From: Nonomuraea terrae
GTDB taxonomy: Bacteria; Actinomycetota; Actinomycetes; Streptosporangiales; Streptosporangiaceae
Reading direction: 5' to 3'
DNA length: 64,000 nt
Assembly (NCBI RefSeq): GCF_004348995.1
Contig: NZ_SMKQ01000001.1
Span: forward strand, 62,001-126,000
Shown: positions 52,229 through 59,824 of the stretch, piece by piece
Position numbering within the stretch: the first letter of the stretch is position 1
How the letters are laid out: every line of letters begins with the position of its first letter
Notes under the pieces: generated by a model
What the model was told of the DNA's origin: nothing
Database searches by the model: none
The model's input: the letters and a program-made list of their open reading frames with translations, nothing else
Position numbers and translations under genes: made by a program

Positions 52229-52776
52229 CCACCACGACCAGTCTCGGCGAGCTGACCGGCGACTACGTCATCGACGCCACCCGAACGCGGATCGGCTTCG
52301 TCGGCCGGCACACGATGGCCACCAGGGTGCGCGGGTGGTTCGACGCGTTCGAGGGCGGCGCGCACCTGGACGGTGACGACCCGTCGAAGTCCGACGCCGA
52401 GCTCACGATCCAGGCCGGGAGCGTCAGGACCGGTGACCGGCGGCGCGACGCGCACCTGCGCGGCAGGTTCCTCGACGCGGACGGCCACCCGGCCATCACC
52501 TTCGCCTCGACCGGGGTGGTGCGGGCCGGCGAGGTCTTCAGGGTCACCGGCGACCTGACCATCCGCGGCGTGACCAGGCCCGTCACCGTGGACTTCCGGC
52601 TGACCGGCGCCGGGAACGACCCGGAGGGCGGCTTCCGGGTCGGCTTCGCAGGCGGCGTCACGATCGACCGCGACGACTGGGGGGTGAACTGGAACGCCGT
52701 CACGGGAGTCCTGATCAGCGGGAAGGTGACGCTGCAGCTGGAGGTCTCGGTGGTTCGGCGGCGGGGTGACACCTGA
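52225..52776 (+). CDS. YceI-family lipid-binding protein
   Basis: A 183-residue YceI protein: GDYVIDATRTRIGFVGRHTM at the N-terminus and DLTIRGVTRPVTVDFRLTGA in the middle. YceI proteins form a lipocalin-like barrel that binds polyprenyl or fatty lipids. There is no signal peptide, so this one is cytoplasmic. GGAGGAG lies ahead of the ATG, which overlaps the SnoaL stop. Confidence 0.9.
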   Translation: MTTTTSLGELTGDYVIDATRTRIGFVGRHTMATRVRGWFDAFEGGAHLDGDDPSKSDAELTIQAGSVRTGDRRRDAHLRGRFLDADGHPAITFASTGVVRAGEVFRVTGDLTIRGVTRPVTVDFRLTGAGNDPEGGFRVGFAGGVTIDRDDWGVNWNAVTGVLISGKVTLQLEVSVVRRRGDT

Positions 52777-52796
52777 CATATAAAGCGCGATATGTC
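52775..52796. promoter_or_regulatory. Dyad upstream of the M14 peptidase gene
   Basis: GACATAT-N8-ATATGTC has perfect 7-bp arms and begins in the YceI stop codon. It may be an operator or part of a promoter for the peptidase transcript. Confidence 0.45.
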
Positions 52797-52835
52797 CAAC
52801 CTTGTGTTAGTTGGGGGCTCGTGTAAAGGTCGCTT

Positions 52836-52904
52836 GTGACCTTCCGTCAGCGGGTGCGTAAGCCCGTTCGGCGGGCGTACTTGGACCTGTGCGAGGAGCA
52901 GTAG
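52836..52904 (+). CDS. Possible 22-codon leader peptide
   Basis: GTG 52836 (AAAGG seven nt upstream) opens a 22-codon frame, TFRQRVRKPVRRAYLDLCEE in its body, whose TAG stop abuts the GTG of the peptidase gene with no gap. A basic short frame tightly joined to the next start could couple translation, but the base bias is weak and it may be chance. Confidence 0.3.
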   Translation: MTFRQRVRKPVRRAYLDLCEEQ

Positions 52905-54137
52905 GTGCACTTACACCGGGCATTTGTCAGTAAGAGGCTGGCGACGGTCGCCGTCGCGGCGGCCCTGACCGCGTCAGTCCTCACCGTTCCGCCCGCGCAG
53001 GCGGCGAAGGCGGCCGACCCAGGCAGCTGCAAGACCCAGGACGACCCGTCCTGGTCCGGCTGGTCCGACCACGCGGAGGTCGGTGCGGCCCTGGCGCAGA
53101 TCGAGGCGAGCAGCGGCGGGCGCGTCGACGTCGAGGTCGCCGGCCGATCCGCCCAGGGCAGGGAGCTGTGGGTGGCCCGCGCCGGCACCGGCGACCGGGT
53201 GTTGTTGGTGACGTCCGCCATCCACGGCAACGAACGCACCGGCACCGAGGCCCTGCTGGGCATCCTCAAGGATGTCGCCAGGGGCGGTGACGCGCGCACG
53301 GAGCGACTCCTCGCCGAGATCACCCTCGTCGCGATGCCGATGGTCAACCCCGACGGCGGCGAGCTCAACCGACGCGTCAACGTGGTGCCGTGGGAGGACA
53401 CGGTCGCCGCGTTCCCGCAGCTCGAAGGCGCTCCCCGCGCCTGGTACCACCGCCTCAGCGGAGACGGCATCGACCTGCCCGGCTACGACCTGAACCGCGA
53501 CTTCAACCCGGACCTCGACTACGTGCCGCAGGCCGCGGACCTTCCCGGCGAGGAAACGGACGCGGGCTTCTTCCTGTCTTCCGAGTCCCGCGCGATCCGC
53601 GACGTGTACGTGGCCATGCGGGAGGAGAAGGGCGCCGTGGACGCGTACGTCGACCTGCACCACATGGGGCCGTGCGACATCCTCACCGGCGGCCCCCAGG
53701 ACGGCGATCTCATCACCTTCTCGCTGGACTACCCGCCGCTCGGCGTCCAGGACGGCGCCGCGTACCAGGACGAATGGCCGGCGCTCGACCAGGACAAGTC
53801 CCGCCGTTACGCGCTGTCCGTCTACAAGGGCCTGATCGAGAAGTACGGCGCCCAGTCGCCGCACGTGGCCGTCGGCCGCTACTTCCACCCGGACACGCGC
53901 GAGTACGCGGGCCAGGGCCGCTCGGCGTTCGCCCTGAACGGCACCGGCACCGTGCTCTTCGAGGTCCGCGGCCAGCAGGACGACCTGGGCCAGAAGCAGA
54001 AGGGCATGTTCGTCCAGTCGGTGCGCACGGGCATCGAGTCCCTGATGGACGGGCTGGCGACCGGCAGCGCCGACACCCTGGACGGTGACGACTTCTTCGA
54101 CCTGCCCGACTACGGCTGGGACACCGCCGCCGACTGA
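52905..54137 (+). CDS. Secreted zinc carboxypeptidase (M14)
   Basis: A 410-residue exported metallopeptidase. Signal peptide residues 1-34 end at PPAQAAKA. The M14 zinc site is HGNERTG (HxxE) with the third ligand in YVDLHHMGPCD; the catalytic Glu is in GTVLFEVRGQ. Substrate-pocket segment: YDLNRDFNPDLDYV. M14 enzymes remove C-terminal residues from peptides or split peptidoglycan cross-links; which one applies is not clear. The GTG start has GAGGAG upstream. A strong terminator follows. Confidence 0.92.
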   Translation: MHLHRAFVSKRLATVAVAAALTASVLTVPPAQAAKAADPGSCKTQDDPSWSGWSDHAEVGAALAQIEASSGGRVDVEVAGRSAQGRELWVARAGTGDRVLLVTSAIHGNERTGTEALLGILKDVARGGDARTERLLAEITLVAMPMVNPDGGELNRRVNVVPWEDTVAAFPQLEGAPRAWYHRLSGDGIDLPGYDLNRDFNPDLDYVPQAADLPGEETDAGFFLSSESRAIRDVYVAMREEKGAVDAYVDLHHMGPCDILTGGPQDGDLITFSLDYPPLGVQDGAAYQDEWPALDQDKSRRYALSVYKGLIEKYGAQSPHVAVGRYFHPDTREYAGQGRSAFALNGTGTVLFEVRGQQDDLGQKQKGMFVQSVRTGIESLMDGLATGSADTLDGDDFFDLPDYGWDTAAD

Positions 54138-54148
54138 CCGAACCCGGT

Positions 54149-54180
54149 AACAGCCGCGGAGCCCGCGCTCCGCGGCTGTT
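54149..54180 (+). terminator. Terminator of the M14 peptidase gene
   Basis: AACAGCCGCGGAGC (54149-54162) and GCTCCGCGGCTGTT (54167-54180) form a perfect 14-bp stem with a CCGC tetraloop, 12 bp after the peptidase stop. Confidence 0.85.
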
Positions 54181-54182
54181 CC

Positions 54183-54349
54183 TTACGCCGGGGTGGTGGC
54201 GAGTCTGCGAGCGGTCTCGATCACCGTCTCGCGGCGCCGCGCCTGGCCGCCTCGTCGGTCTCCTCGTCCAGGACGGCGCGGCACATCCCGGGCACCGCGA
54301 AGTTCCAGGCGATCAGCCCCATGAGGGTGAACAGCAGGTCCTGGGCGGC
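54183..54349 (-). pseudogene. tetR C-terminal remnant with frameshift
   Basis: The reverse strand reads AAQDLLFTLMGLIAWNFAVP, GMCRAVLDEETDEAARRG and then meets a stop; in another frame it continues RRETVIETARRLATTPA and stop at 54183. Together they look like the end of a TetR regulator split by a frameshift near 54240. The N-terminal HTH part is missing: the sequence passes directly into the SDR tail. Confidence 0.6.
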
Positions 54350-54409
54350 GCGGACCCGGGCGTCCCCGGCCAGATCATCACCGTCGACGGCGGCGAAACG
54401 CTCAGCTGA
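54350..54409 (+). pseudogene. Short-chain dehydrogenase C-terminal remnant
   Basis: The forward strand reads DPGVPGQIITVDGGETLS and stop (TGA 54407-54409). GQxITVDGG is the standard end of classical SDR enzymes. The rest of the SDR is absent, replaced by the tetR tail in opposite orientation, suggesting a deletion that removed a tetR/SDR pair's internal parts. Confidence 0.6.
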
Positions 54410-54665
54410 GGCCCGATCGGCGGGCGTAGTACGTGTCGAGGGGGAGGACCAGGGCGTACAGGTGGGGTCTCGCCCAGGGTGGCAGGGCGGTGAGGGCCTG
54501 TTGGAGGCGGTGACGGGGGGCGGCGCCCGTGCATTCGTCGCACGCGCATCTGCGCAGGAGGCGCTCGGCGGTGCCGACGAGGGCCGCCTCCTGCCAGGCC
54601 ACCAGGGCGTCCGCGACGGCGCCCGGCCACATCCGGGTGTGTTCGAGTGTGATCACCGCGCTCAT
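54402..54665 (-). CDS. Small Cys-containing protein, function unknown
   Basis: An 87-residue protein (MSAVITLEHTRMWPGAVADA, then RRCACDECTGAAPRHRLQQA, ending LDTYYARRSGLS). The CxCxxC cluster could bind zinc or iron. The ALPPWARPHLYALVLPLD region resembles a helical repeat seen in small actinomycete proteins, but I know no function. The ribosome site is weak, and it ends within the SDR remnant. Confidence 0.45.
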   Translation of the reverse strand: MSAVITLEHTRMWPGAVADALVAWQEAALVGTAERLLRRCACDECTGAAPRHRLQQALTALPPWARPHLYALVLPLDTYYARRSGLS

Positions 54666-54799
54666 GGGGCGGCGGCCGAGCCCGGGGACGTGATGGATCA
54701 ACGCTCTGTGGGCCCCGCACGCCGATCCAGGCGTACGGACCTTGGAAGGGGGCCTACGTGGCATGGCCCTTTCCGGCCGAGATCATGCGCACGATGATC

Positions 54800-54829
54800 G
54801 CATGCCTGGAGCGCGGGCTCCAGGCATGC
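54800..54829 (-). terminator. Terminator of the xylanase gene
   Basis: GCATGCCTGGAGC (54800-54812) and GCTCCAGGCATGC (54817-54829) give a perfect 13-bp stem with a 4-nt loop, 24 bp beyond the xylanase stop on the reverse strand. The 54666-54799 stretch shows no gene. Confidence 0.8.
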
Positions 54830-54853
54830 GGCCGGTGGATGCGAAGGTGTGGG

Positions 54854-55843
54854 TCAGCCGGCGCTGCAGGAGACCGTCGGCCAGGTCCGGTTGCCGTTGT
54901 GCTGGATCGTCACTCCCCAGTTGTTCCCGTTGCCGTTGGGTCGGGCGACCAGCACCTGCGAGCTGGGGTAGCTCGCGCTGACGTTCCAGGTCGACATGAC
55001 CCTCGCCGGAGACGGAACGTTCATCGTCACGGTCCACTCGCTGGAGCCGCTGACCGAGACGTTGAGGTTGTAGCGGTCACTCCACTGCTGACCGGCCGAC
55101 AGGGTCGCCGTGCAGCCCCCGCCGGGGTTGCCGGGGTTGCCCGGATTGCCGCTCGCGCCCACGGTGATGTTCGAGCTGCCGCTGCTCTGGTAGCCCTCGG
55201 TCGCGAGGATCATGTAGTCGTGGGTGCCGAGGTTCATCCCGTTCCTGGCCCACGCGTCGAAGTGGTTGCCGGCGGTGATGGAGCCGCCCGTCCGCTTCGA
55301 CTGCCGGACGCTCCAGTATTGGTCGAACGTTCTGGTGCCCTCGATGGAGGGGGCGTTGTAGCGCGTCGTCCGGTAGATGTCGTACGTGCCGCCGTCGCTG
55401 GTCACGGTGCCCATGTACGTTCCGGTGGGCCGGTAGGTGCCCCAGTTGTCGACGACGTAATACTCCACGAGCGGGTTCCTCGTCCAGCCGTAGAGCGTCA
55501 GATAGGCGTTGCCGGACGGGTTGAAACTGCCGGAATACGTGACGGTTCTCCGGCCGCCGGGGTTCCAGCCCTTGCCGGCCACGAAGTTCCCGGTGTTCCT
55601 CCATGAGGTGCTGTAATTGCCGCCGGATCCCAGCTCCATGGAGACGGTCCCGGGGCTGTCGGTCCAGAACGAGTAGAAGTAGCCGTTGTGGTTCCCGGTC
55701 TGGTTCGAGGTCACGGGGGCCGCGTTGGCGGCGCCCGGCATCATCGTGGTGGCCGCGACCAGCGCTATGACGCCGACACGGCTGACGAGCCGCCTGATGC
55801 GGCCGCGTCTGCGGCTCTTGGGGTGGGCGGGGGCGTCGTTCAT
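54854..55843 (-). CDS. Secreted endo-1,4-beta-xylanase, GH11 with CBM2
   Basis: A 329-residue xylan-degrading enzyme. A long twin-Arg-rich signal peptide (1-42, ending ANAA) is followed by a GH11 jelly roll (44-228) with nucleophile E127 ([15 protein letters not shown]) and acid/base E216 ([11 protein letters not shown]). [13 protein letters not shown] linker leads to a CBM2 domain (244-327) with the disulfide pair C244/C326 and surface Trp residues. GAGGAGGAAAG precedes the start at 55843. Layout is like XynB of Streptomyces and Nonomuraea-type xylanases. Confidence 0.95.
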   Translation of the reverse strand: MNDAPAHPKSRRRGRIRRLVSRVGVIALVAATTMMPGAANAAPVTSNQTGNHNGYFYSFWTDSPGTVSMELGSGGNYSTSWRNTGNFVAGKGWNPGGRRTVTYSGSFNPSGNAYLTLYGWTRNPLVEYYVVDNWGTYRPTGTYMGTVTSDGGTYDIYRTTRYNAPSIEGTRTFDQYWSVRQSKRTGGSITAGNHFDAWARNGMNLGTHDYMILATEGYQSSGSSNITVGASGNPGNPGNPGGGCTATLSAGQQWSDRYNLNVSVSGSSEWTVTMNVPSPARVMSTWNVSASYPSSQVLVARPNGNGNNWGVTIQHNGNRTWPTVSCSAG

Positions 55844-56317
55844 CTGCGTGCTTTCCTCCTCGTGAACGTGGCGGGGCCGGGCAGCGTGACACGTCGTGCC
55901 ACGCGGCGGGGCGGGGAGGGCCTGGTCGCGGTGGGTGGACCGGATCTACGGCGACAGTGTTCGTCCGGCTTCGTCCGACTGTCAATGATCACGCCGCCGC
56001 CGCTGTGATCACGAATTGTTGCGAAGGCGTAGAGACTGCTCAGCGGTGCTGTCCCGGCGTCGAACCCGAACCCGAACCATGAAACTTTCAGTGATCACCC
56101 GAAATGTTCGGTTCTCCGAGCGTTGCGGGATGGGCGACACGCCGGGGTTCGGGAGCAAGGTCCTTAAACATCAAAATCGTGGTTGAATAATACCCTTTCG
56201 GTTTTGACGGGTTGTTTGGGCTTGAAGAGGTAACTGAGAAGATCCGTATGGGTATGTCTGCTCGCGTCTGAGTCTTTCGCTGAAATGGCGGATGCCAGAT
56301 TTCATGCCGATCTATCC
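55844..56317. promoter_or_regulatory. Xylanase / His-rich protein divergent control region
   Basis: A 474-bp gap, increasingly AT-rich after 56150. Dyads: TGAAACTTTCA (56080-56090), CCGAA-atg-TTCGG (56099-56111), TGATCA copies near 55985-56006, and three direct CGAACC units (56061-56078). The first two resemble the CGAAA-N-TTTCG box reported upstream of actinomycete xylanase genes. No gene is supported. Confidence 0.5.
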
Positions 56318-56800
56318 ATGAACGGAAAAAAGAACGTGAATACTGAAAGTCGGCGGCCACGAATGCCGCGCCATGGGCGTTTCGTGGCACTAGCTCTCAC
56401 CGGCGCGGTCGCCGGTGTCATGTTCCTTCCGCTCGGCCAGGCGGTGGCCGGAGCCTCCACGGGCTTCCCGGCCGTCGAGGCCGGCGGGCCGCCGCCGCAG
56501 CCGGCCAAGGCCGCTCCTCGCCCGGCGCCGCGCGCCAAGCCGAGGATCGTGACGCGCGTCCGTAAGGAGAAGCCCGTCATCGTCATGCCTCCGCGGCACC
56601 GCCACCACAGGCACCACCGCAACATCGAGGCCTTCATCGAGAACGACAACTTCAACAAGGGTCATCACAGGCACCACCGCCACGACAGGCGCGACAGGCA
56701 CGACTTCCACCGTCACCACTTCGACACCATGCCCGCGGAAGAGATCGAGGACGAGCTCGAGCCCGAGGGCGACGTCGAGATGAACGACGGCCTCAACTAA
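56318..56800 (+). CDS. Secreted His/Arg-rich protein
   Basis: A 160-residue protein. The hydrophobic segment FVALALTGAVAGVMFLPLGQ near residue 30 is a signal or anchor. The exported part is Pro/Ala-rich, then has HRHHRHHRNIEAF and GHHRHHRHDRRDRHDFHRHH, and ends acidic (EEIEDELEPEGDVEMNDGLN). Poly-His tracts outside the membrane suggest metal storage or sensing (inference). ATG 56318 is a guess among 56285, 56318 and 56363; none has a good ribosome site. A terminator follows. Confidence 0.6.
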   Translation: MNGKKNVNTESRRPRMPRHGRFVALALTGAVAGVMFLPLGQAVAGASTGFPAVEAGGPPPQPAKAAPRPAPRAKPRIVTRVRKEKPVIVMPPRHRHHRHHRNIEAFIENDNFNKGHHRHHRHDRRDRHDFHRHHFDTMPAEEIEDELEPEGDVEMNDGLN

Positions 56801-56827
56801 CCGAGCAATAAGGGCAAATGGCGCAAT

Positions 56828-56860
56828 TGGCGCCGACTGCTGATATCAAGGTCGGCGCCA
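56828..56860 (+). terminator. Terminator of the His-rich protein gene
   Basis: TGGCGCCGAC (56828-56837) and GTCGGCGCCA (56851-56860) give a perfect 10-bp stem with a 13-nt loop, 28 bp after the stop. Confidence 0.75.
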
Positions 56861-56935
56861 GCGAAAAATCGCCGGCACCCTTACCGATAACAGTGACGAA
56901 TACGGCGCGCGTCGCCGGAACGCACCACCCTCGCA

Positions 56936-56974
56936 ACGGAGCTGTCGTGGATCCACGATCCGCGGCAGCTCCGT
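56936..56974 (-). terminator. Second hairpin in the convergent gap
   Basis: ACGGAGCTG (56936-56944) and CAGCTCCGT (56966-56974) form a 9-bp stem enclosing the palindrome CGTGGATCCACG (56946-56957). It lies ~120 bp beyond the MFS stop and may end that transcript. Confidence 0.5.
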
Positions 56975-57014
56975 CATGCTGAAACGGACATTTCCTTGCT
57001 GTGAAACGCTGAGC

Positions 57015-57080
57015 GGCGCCGAGCTCGACATCCACATCGGCGAGAAGGACTGCTGGGACAAGGGCTACGGCACCGAGGCA
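57015..57080 (+). pseudogene. GNAT acetyltransferase fragment
   Basis: The codons read GAELDIHIGEKDCWDKGYGT plus EA, the acetyl-CoA-binding core of RimJ/RimL-like GNAT enzymes (IGEKDxWGKGYGTEA). Neither the N-terminal half nor the downstream helices are present, and the frame runs into antisense MFS sequence. It is a relic. Confidence 0.6.
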
Positions 57081-57093
57081 GGACTGACGCCTG

Positions 57094-58299
57094 TCAACGG
57101 CTCTGCCGGATCGCCCGGATCAGGATGGGAGCGGCGGCGAGCAGGGCGAGCGCTCGGAGGGCGGCCGAGACGAGGTAAGGCGCGCGCAGCCCCAGCGCGT
57201 GCGCCACCAGGCCGCCGGCCAGCGCGCCGAGCGGCATCAGGCCCCAGCCGAGCATCCGGTAGACGCTGTTCACCCGGCCGAGCATCTCCGACGGCACGCT
57301 CTCCTGCCGCAGGCCGACGGTCACGATGTTCCACAGTGTGGTGACGAAGCCGTTGACGGCGAGCAGGGCGCCGAGCACGAACGCGTTCGGGCTGAGGCCG
57401 ATCCCCGCGAAGACCGCCACGTTCGTGACCAGGGCGGCGAGCAGCGCGGGGAGGGCGCCTGTCCGTTCGACGAGGCGGGCGTTGACCAGGGCGCCGAGCA
57501 GGCTGCCGATCGCGGCGGCGGCGAGCAGCAGGCCGAAGACGCGCGGGCTGAGGGCCAGCGTCTGGGTCGCCAGCAGGACGAGGGTCGCGTTGGCCAGCTG
57601 ACCGCAGAAGTTGTTGACCCCGACCAGGATCGCGAGGGTGCGCAGCAGCCGGTGCCGGGCCAGCCGGCGCAGGCCGTCCGCGATCGCCTTGCCCATGGGC
57701 GGACGCTGCCGGGGGCCGCCTCTCGGGAGCGTCGCCAGCAGCGCGGCGGCCAGCGCGAACGAGCCCGCCGCCAGTCCGTACGGGAGCGCCGCGGCGACCG
57801 CGAAGAGCAGGCTGCCGATCGGCGGTCCCGCGAACTGCAGGCCGATCGTGGTGATCGCCTGCTGGTGGCCGTTCGCCCGAGGCAGCAGGGGTTTGGCGAC
57901 GAGGTCCGGCAGGTGCGCCTGGGCCGCGTTGCCGACGACGACGGCGCACGTCCCCAGCGCGAACGCGACGATCGCGAGCGCCGCGACGCCGACCTGGCCG
58001 AGCGCGACGAGGACCGCGACCACGCCGGCCACCGCGGCCTGCACGATCTGCGCCCGCCACAGCAGGCCGACGCGGTCGTACCGGTCGACGAGCGCGCCGA
58101 TCGGCAACGACAGCAGCAACCACGGGACGTACGTCGCCGCGGACACGATCGACACGAGCCTGGGGTCCCGCGTGACCGCGACGGCCAGCAGGGGTACGGC
58201 CGCCGCGAACACCCCGTCCCCGACGGCCGCCACCCCCGTCGCCCACCTGAACCGCCAATAGTGCCCGGACAGCCGTGACCCGGCATCGGTAAGCGTCAT
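57094..58299 (-). CDS. MFS transporter (EntS/MFS_3-like)
   Basis: A 401-residue transporter with ~12 membrane segments: FRWATGVAAVGDGVFAAAVP at the start and LPIGALVDRYDRVGLLWRAQ in loop 2-3. The MFS_3 group includes enterobactin exporter EntS and drug exporters. ATG 58299 or 58320 may be the start. It is divergent from a winged-helix regulator 91 bp away, the probable controller. Confidence 0.87.
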   Translation of the reverse strand: MTLTDAGSRLSGHYWRFRWATGVAAVGDGVFAAAVPLLAVAVTRDPRLVSIVSAATYVPWLLLSLPIGALVDRYDRVGLLWRAQIVQAAVAGVVAVLVALGQVGVAALAIVAFALGTCAVVVGNAAQAHLPDLVAKPLLPRANGHQQAITTIGLQFAGPPIGSLLFAVAAALPYGLAAGSFALAAALLATLPRGGPRQRPPMGKAIADGLRRLARHRLLRTLAILVGVNNFCGQLANATLVLLATQTLALSPRVFGLLLAAAAIGSLLGALVNARLVERTGALPALLAALVTNVAVFAGIGLSPNAFVLGALLAVNGFVTTLWNIVTVGLRQESVPSEMLGRVNSVYRMLGWGLMPLGALAGGLVAHALGLRAPYLVSAALRALALLAAAPILIRAIRQSR

Positions 58300-58389
58300 G
58301 CCAGGAGCTTCACGCGCCATCTCCGGCCGACGACACCTTTCAGCCCACCGCTACACCTTCGCGTCAGGGTGGGGATCCATAATCCGTGC

Positions 58390-59385
58390 ATGGCCCTGAC
58401 GATCCATCTCGGTGTGGAGGAGCTGGCGGCGACCCGGTTCGCGGTGTCGCCGTTGTCGGAGACGGTGTCCTGTCTGCGGCAGCTGGGCGACCGCGACAGG
58501 CACGCGGTCCACCGGCCGTGGTTGCGGTGGGCGCTGGACGGCCTCGCCAGAGAGCCGCTCGACCTCCCGCACACCTGGCCGCTGCTGGTGAGCGAACGGC
58601 TGAACTGGCCGGAGTTCCTCGTTCCCGCCCCGCGCGGCGCGAGCACCTCCATCGATCAGGACCTGGCGGCCCTGTGCCGGACGAGTGCCGACCAGGTGAG
58701 GACCAGCCTGCGGCGGGTGTTCGGCGCGGAGCCGCCCGCGGCGGTCGCCGCGCTCGCCGCGGACCCGGAGGAGGGCCTGCGGAAGATCGCCGCGGAACTC
58801 CGCGTGGCGCACGACCGGCTCGTCGCGCCGCACTGGTCGCGGATCCGGGCCGTACTCGACGCCGACGTCGGCTACCGCGCCAGGCGGCTGGCCGCCGGCG
58901 GGGCGGCGCGGTTGTTCGCGGACCTCCACCCCGACCTGCGCTGGCGCGACGGACGCCTGCTGCTGGGAGGAGCGCGCTGGCGCTCCGCGATCACAGTGGA
59001 CCGAGGCCCGGGCGGGCTGGTCCTCATGCCGGTCGCGCTCGGATCGCCGCACGTGCTGATCAAGAAGAGGACGTCCACGCAGACCACGGTGCGCTACCCG
59101 GCGCGGGGCGTCGGCACGTTGTGGACCGCGGGCACGCGGGCGCCGTCGGCCGGCGCGGTCCGGCTGCTCGGCCGGGCCAGGGCCGAGCTGCTGGAGGCGC
59201 TGCGTTCCCCGGCGACGACGACCGAGCTGGCGCGTAGGTTCGGCGTCACCCCGAGCGCGGTGTCGCAGCACCTCGGCGTGCTGCGCGACAGCGGGCTCGT
59301 CGCGCGGGAACGGTCCGGGCGGAGCGTCCTGTACCGGACGACCCCTCTCGGCGAGTCCCTGTGCGATCCGACGGGTACGTCTTGA
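58390..59385 (+). CDS. ArsR-type winged-helix regulator with DUF5937 domain
   Basis: A 331-residue protein with an N-terminal DUF5937 region (LGVEELAATRFAVSPLSETV) and a C-terminal ArsR winged helix (ELARRFGVTPSAVSQHLGVL, then RDSGLVARERSGRSVLY). It has no ArsR metal-binding cysteines. CATAAT at 58378-58383 ends six nt before ATG 58390, so the mRNA may be leaderless. It is divergent from the MFS gene and likely represses it. Confidence 0.85.
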   Translation: MALTIHLGVEELAATRFAVSPLSETVSCLRQLGDRDRHAVHRPWLRWALDGLAREPLDLPHTWPLLVSERLNWPEFLVPAPRGASTSIDQDLAALCRTSADQVRTSLRRVFGAEPPAAVAALAADPEEGLRKIAAELRVAHDRLVAPHWSRIRAVLDADVGYRARRLAAGGAARLFADLHPDLRWRDGRLLLGGARWRSAITVDRGPGGLVLMPVALGSPHVLIKKRTSTQTTVRYPARGVGTLWTAGTRAPSAGAVRLLGRARAELLEALRSPATTTELARRFGVTPSAVSQHLGVLRDSGLVARERSGRSVLYRTTPLGESLCDPTGTS

Positions 59386-59434
59386 CACGCCGTCGCCGCC
59401 ACGCCCTACTCTTGCTCATATGAAGAGTTCTTCA
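59382..59434 (+). promoter_or_regulatory. Leaderless promoter and SmtB-type operator
   Basis: A perfect TTGACA (59382-59387) overlaps the upstream stop codon. A weak TAC-rich -10 lies at about 59405-59412, placing the start of transcription at or near ATG 59420. TGAAGA-GT-TCTTCA (59421-59434) is a perfect 6-bp-arm dyad across the start codon, in the style of ArsR/SmtB 12-2-12 operators. Confidence 0.65.
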
Positions 59435-59824
59435 GACGTGCGCGTGGACGGGTGCACGGTCAAGGTCGTCGACGCCGACCGGGTCGCCGCCGTCTGTGAG
59501 CGCATGCCGCCCGCCGACGACCTGGCCGACACCGCCGACGTCTTCGGCCTGCTGTCCGACCCCAACCGGCTGCGCCTGCTGGTCGCCCTGCTGGACGGCG
59601 AGCTGTGCGTGTGCGACCTGGCCGCCGTGACCGGCCAGAGCGAGTCGGCCGTCTCCCACGCGCTGCGGCTGCTGCGCGCCCACCGCATCGTGGCCGCGCG
59701 CCGTTCGGGCCGGATGGCCTACTACCGGCTGGAGGACCCGCACGTACGGATGCTGCTCGACCTGGCGCTCGCCCACACCGAGCACACCGAGGCCATCCAC
59801 CCCGAACGCGAAGGAGCCCCGTGA
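59420..59824 (+). CDS. ArsR/SmtB-family metal-sensing repressor
   Basis: A 134-residue ArsR/SmtB repressor: LLSDPNRLRLLVALLDGELC then VCDLAAVTGQSESAVSHALR. It shows both an alpha3 cysteine pair (ELCVCDLA) and an alpha5 His/Asp set (EDPHVRMLLDLALAHTEH then TEAIH), the zinc/cobalt-type site of SmtB and NmtR. It therefore probably senses Zn, Co, Ni or Cd. It is coupled to the CDF exporter by a TGATG overlap, and an operator covers its start. Confidence 0.92.
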   Translation: MKSSSDVRVDGCTVKVVDADRVAAVCERMPPADDLADTADVFGLLSDPNRLRLLVALLDGELCVCDLAAVTGQSESAVSHALRLLRAHRIVAARRSGRMAYYRLEDPHVRMLLDLALAHTEHTEAIHPEREGAP

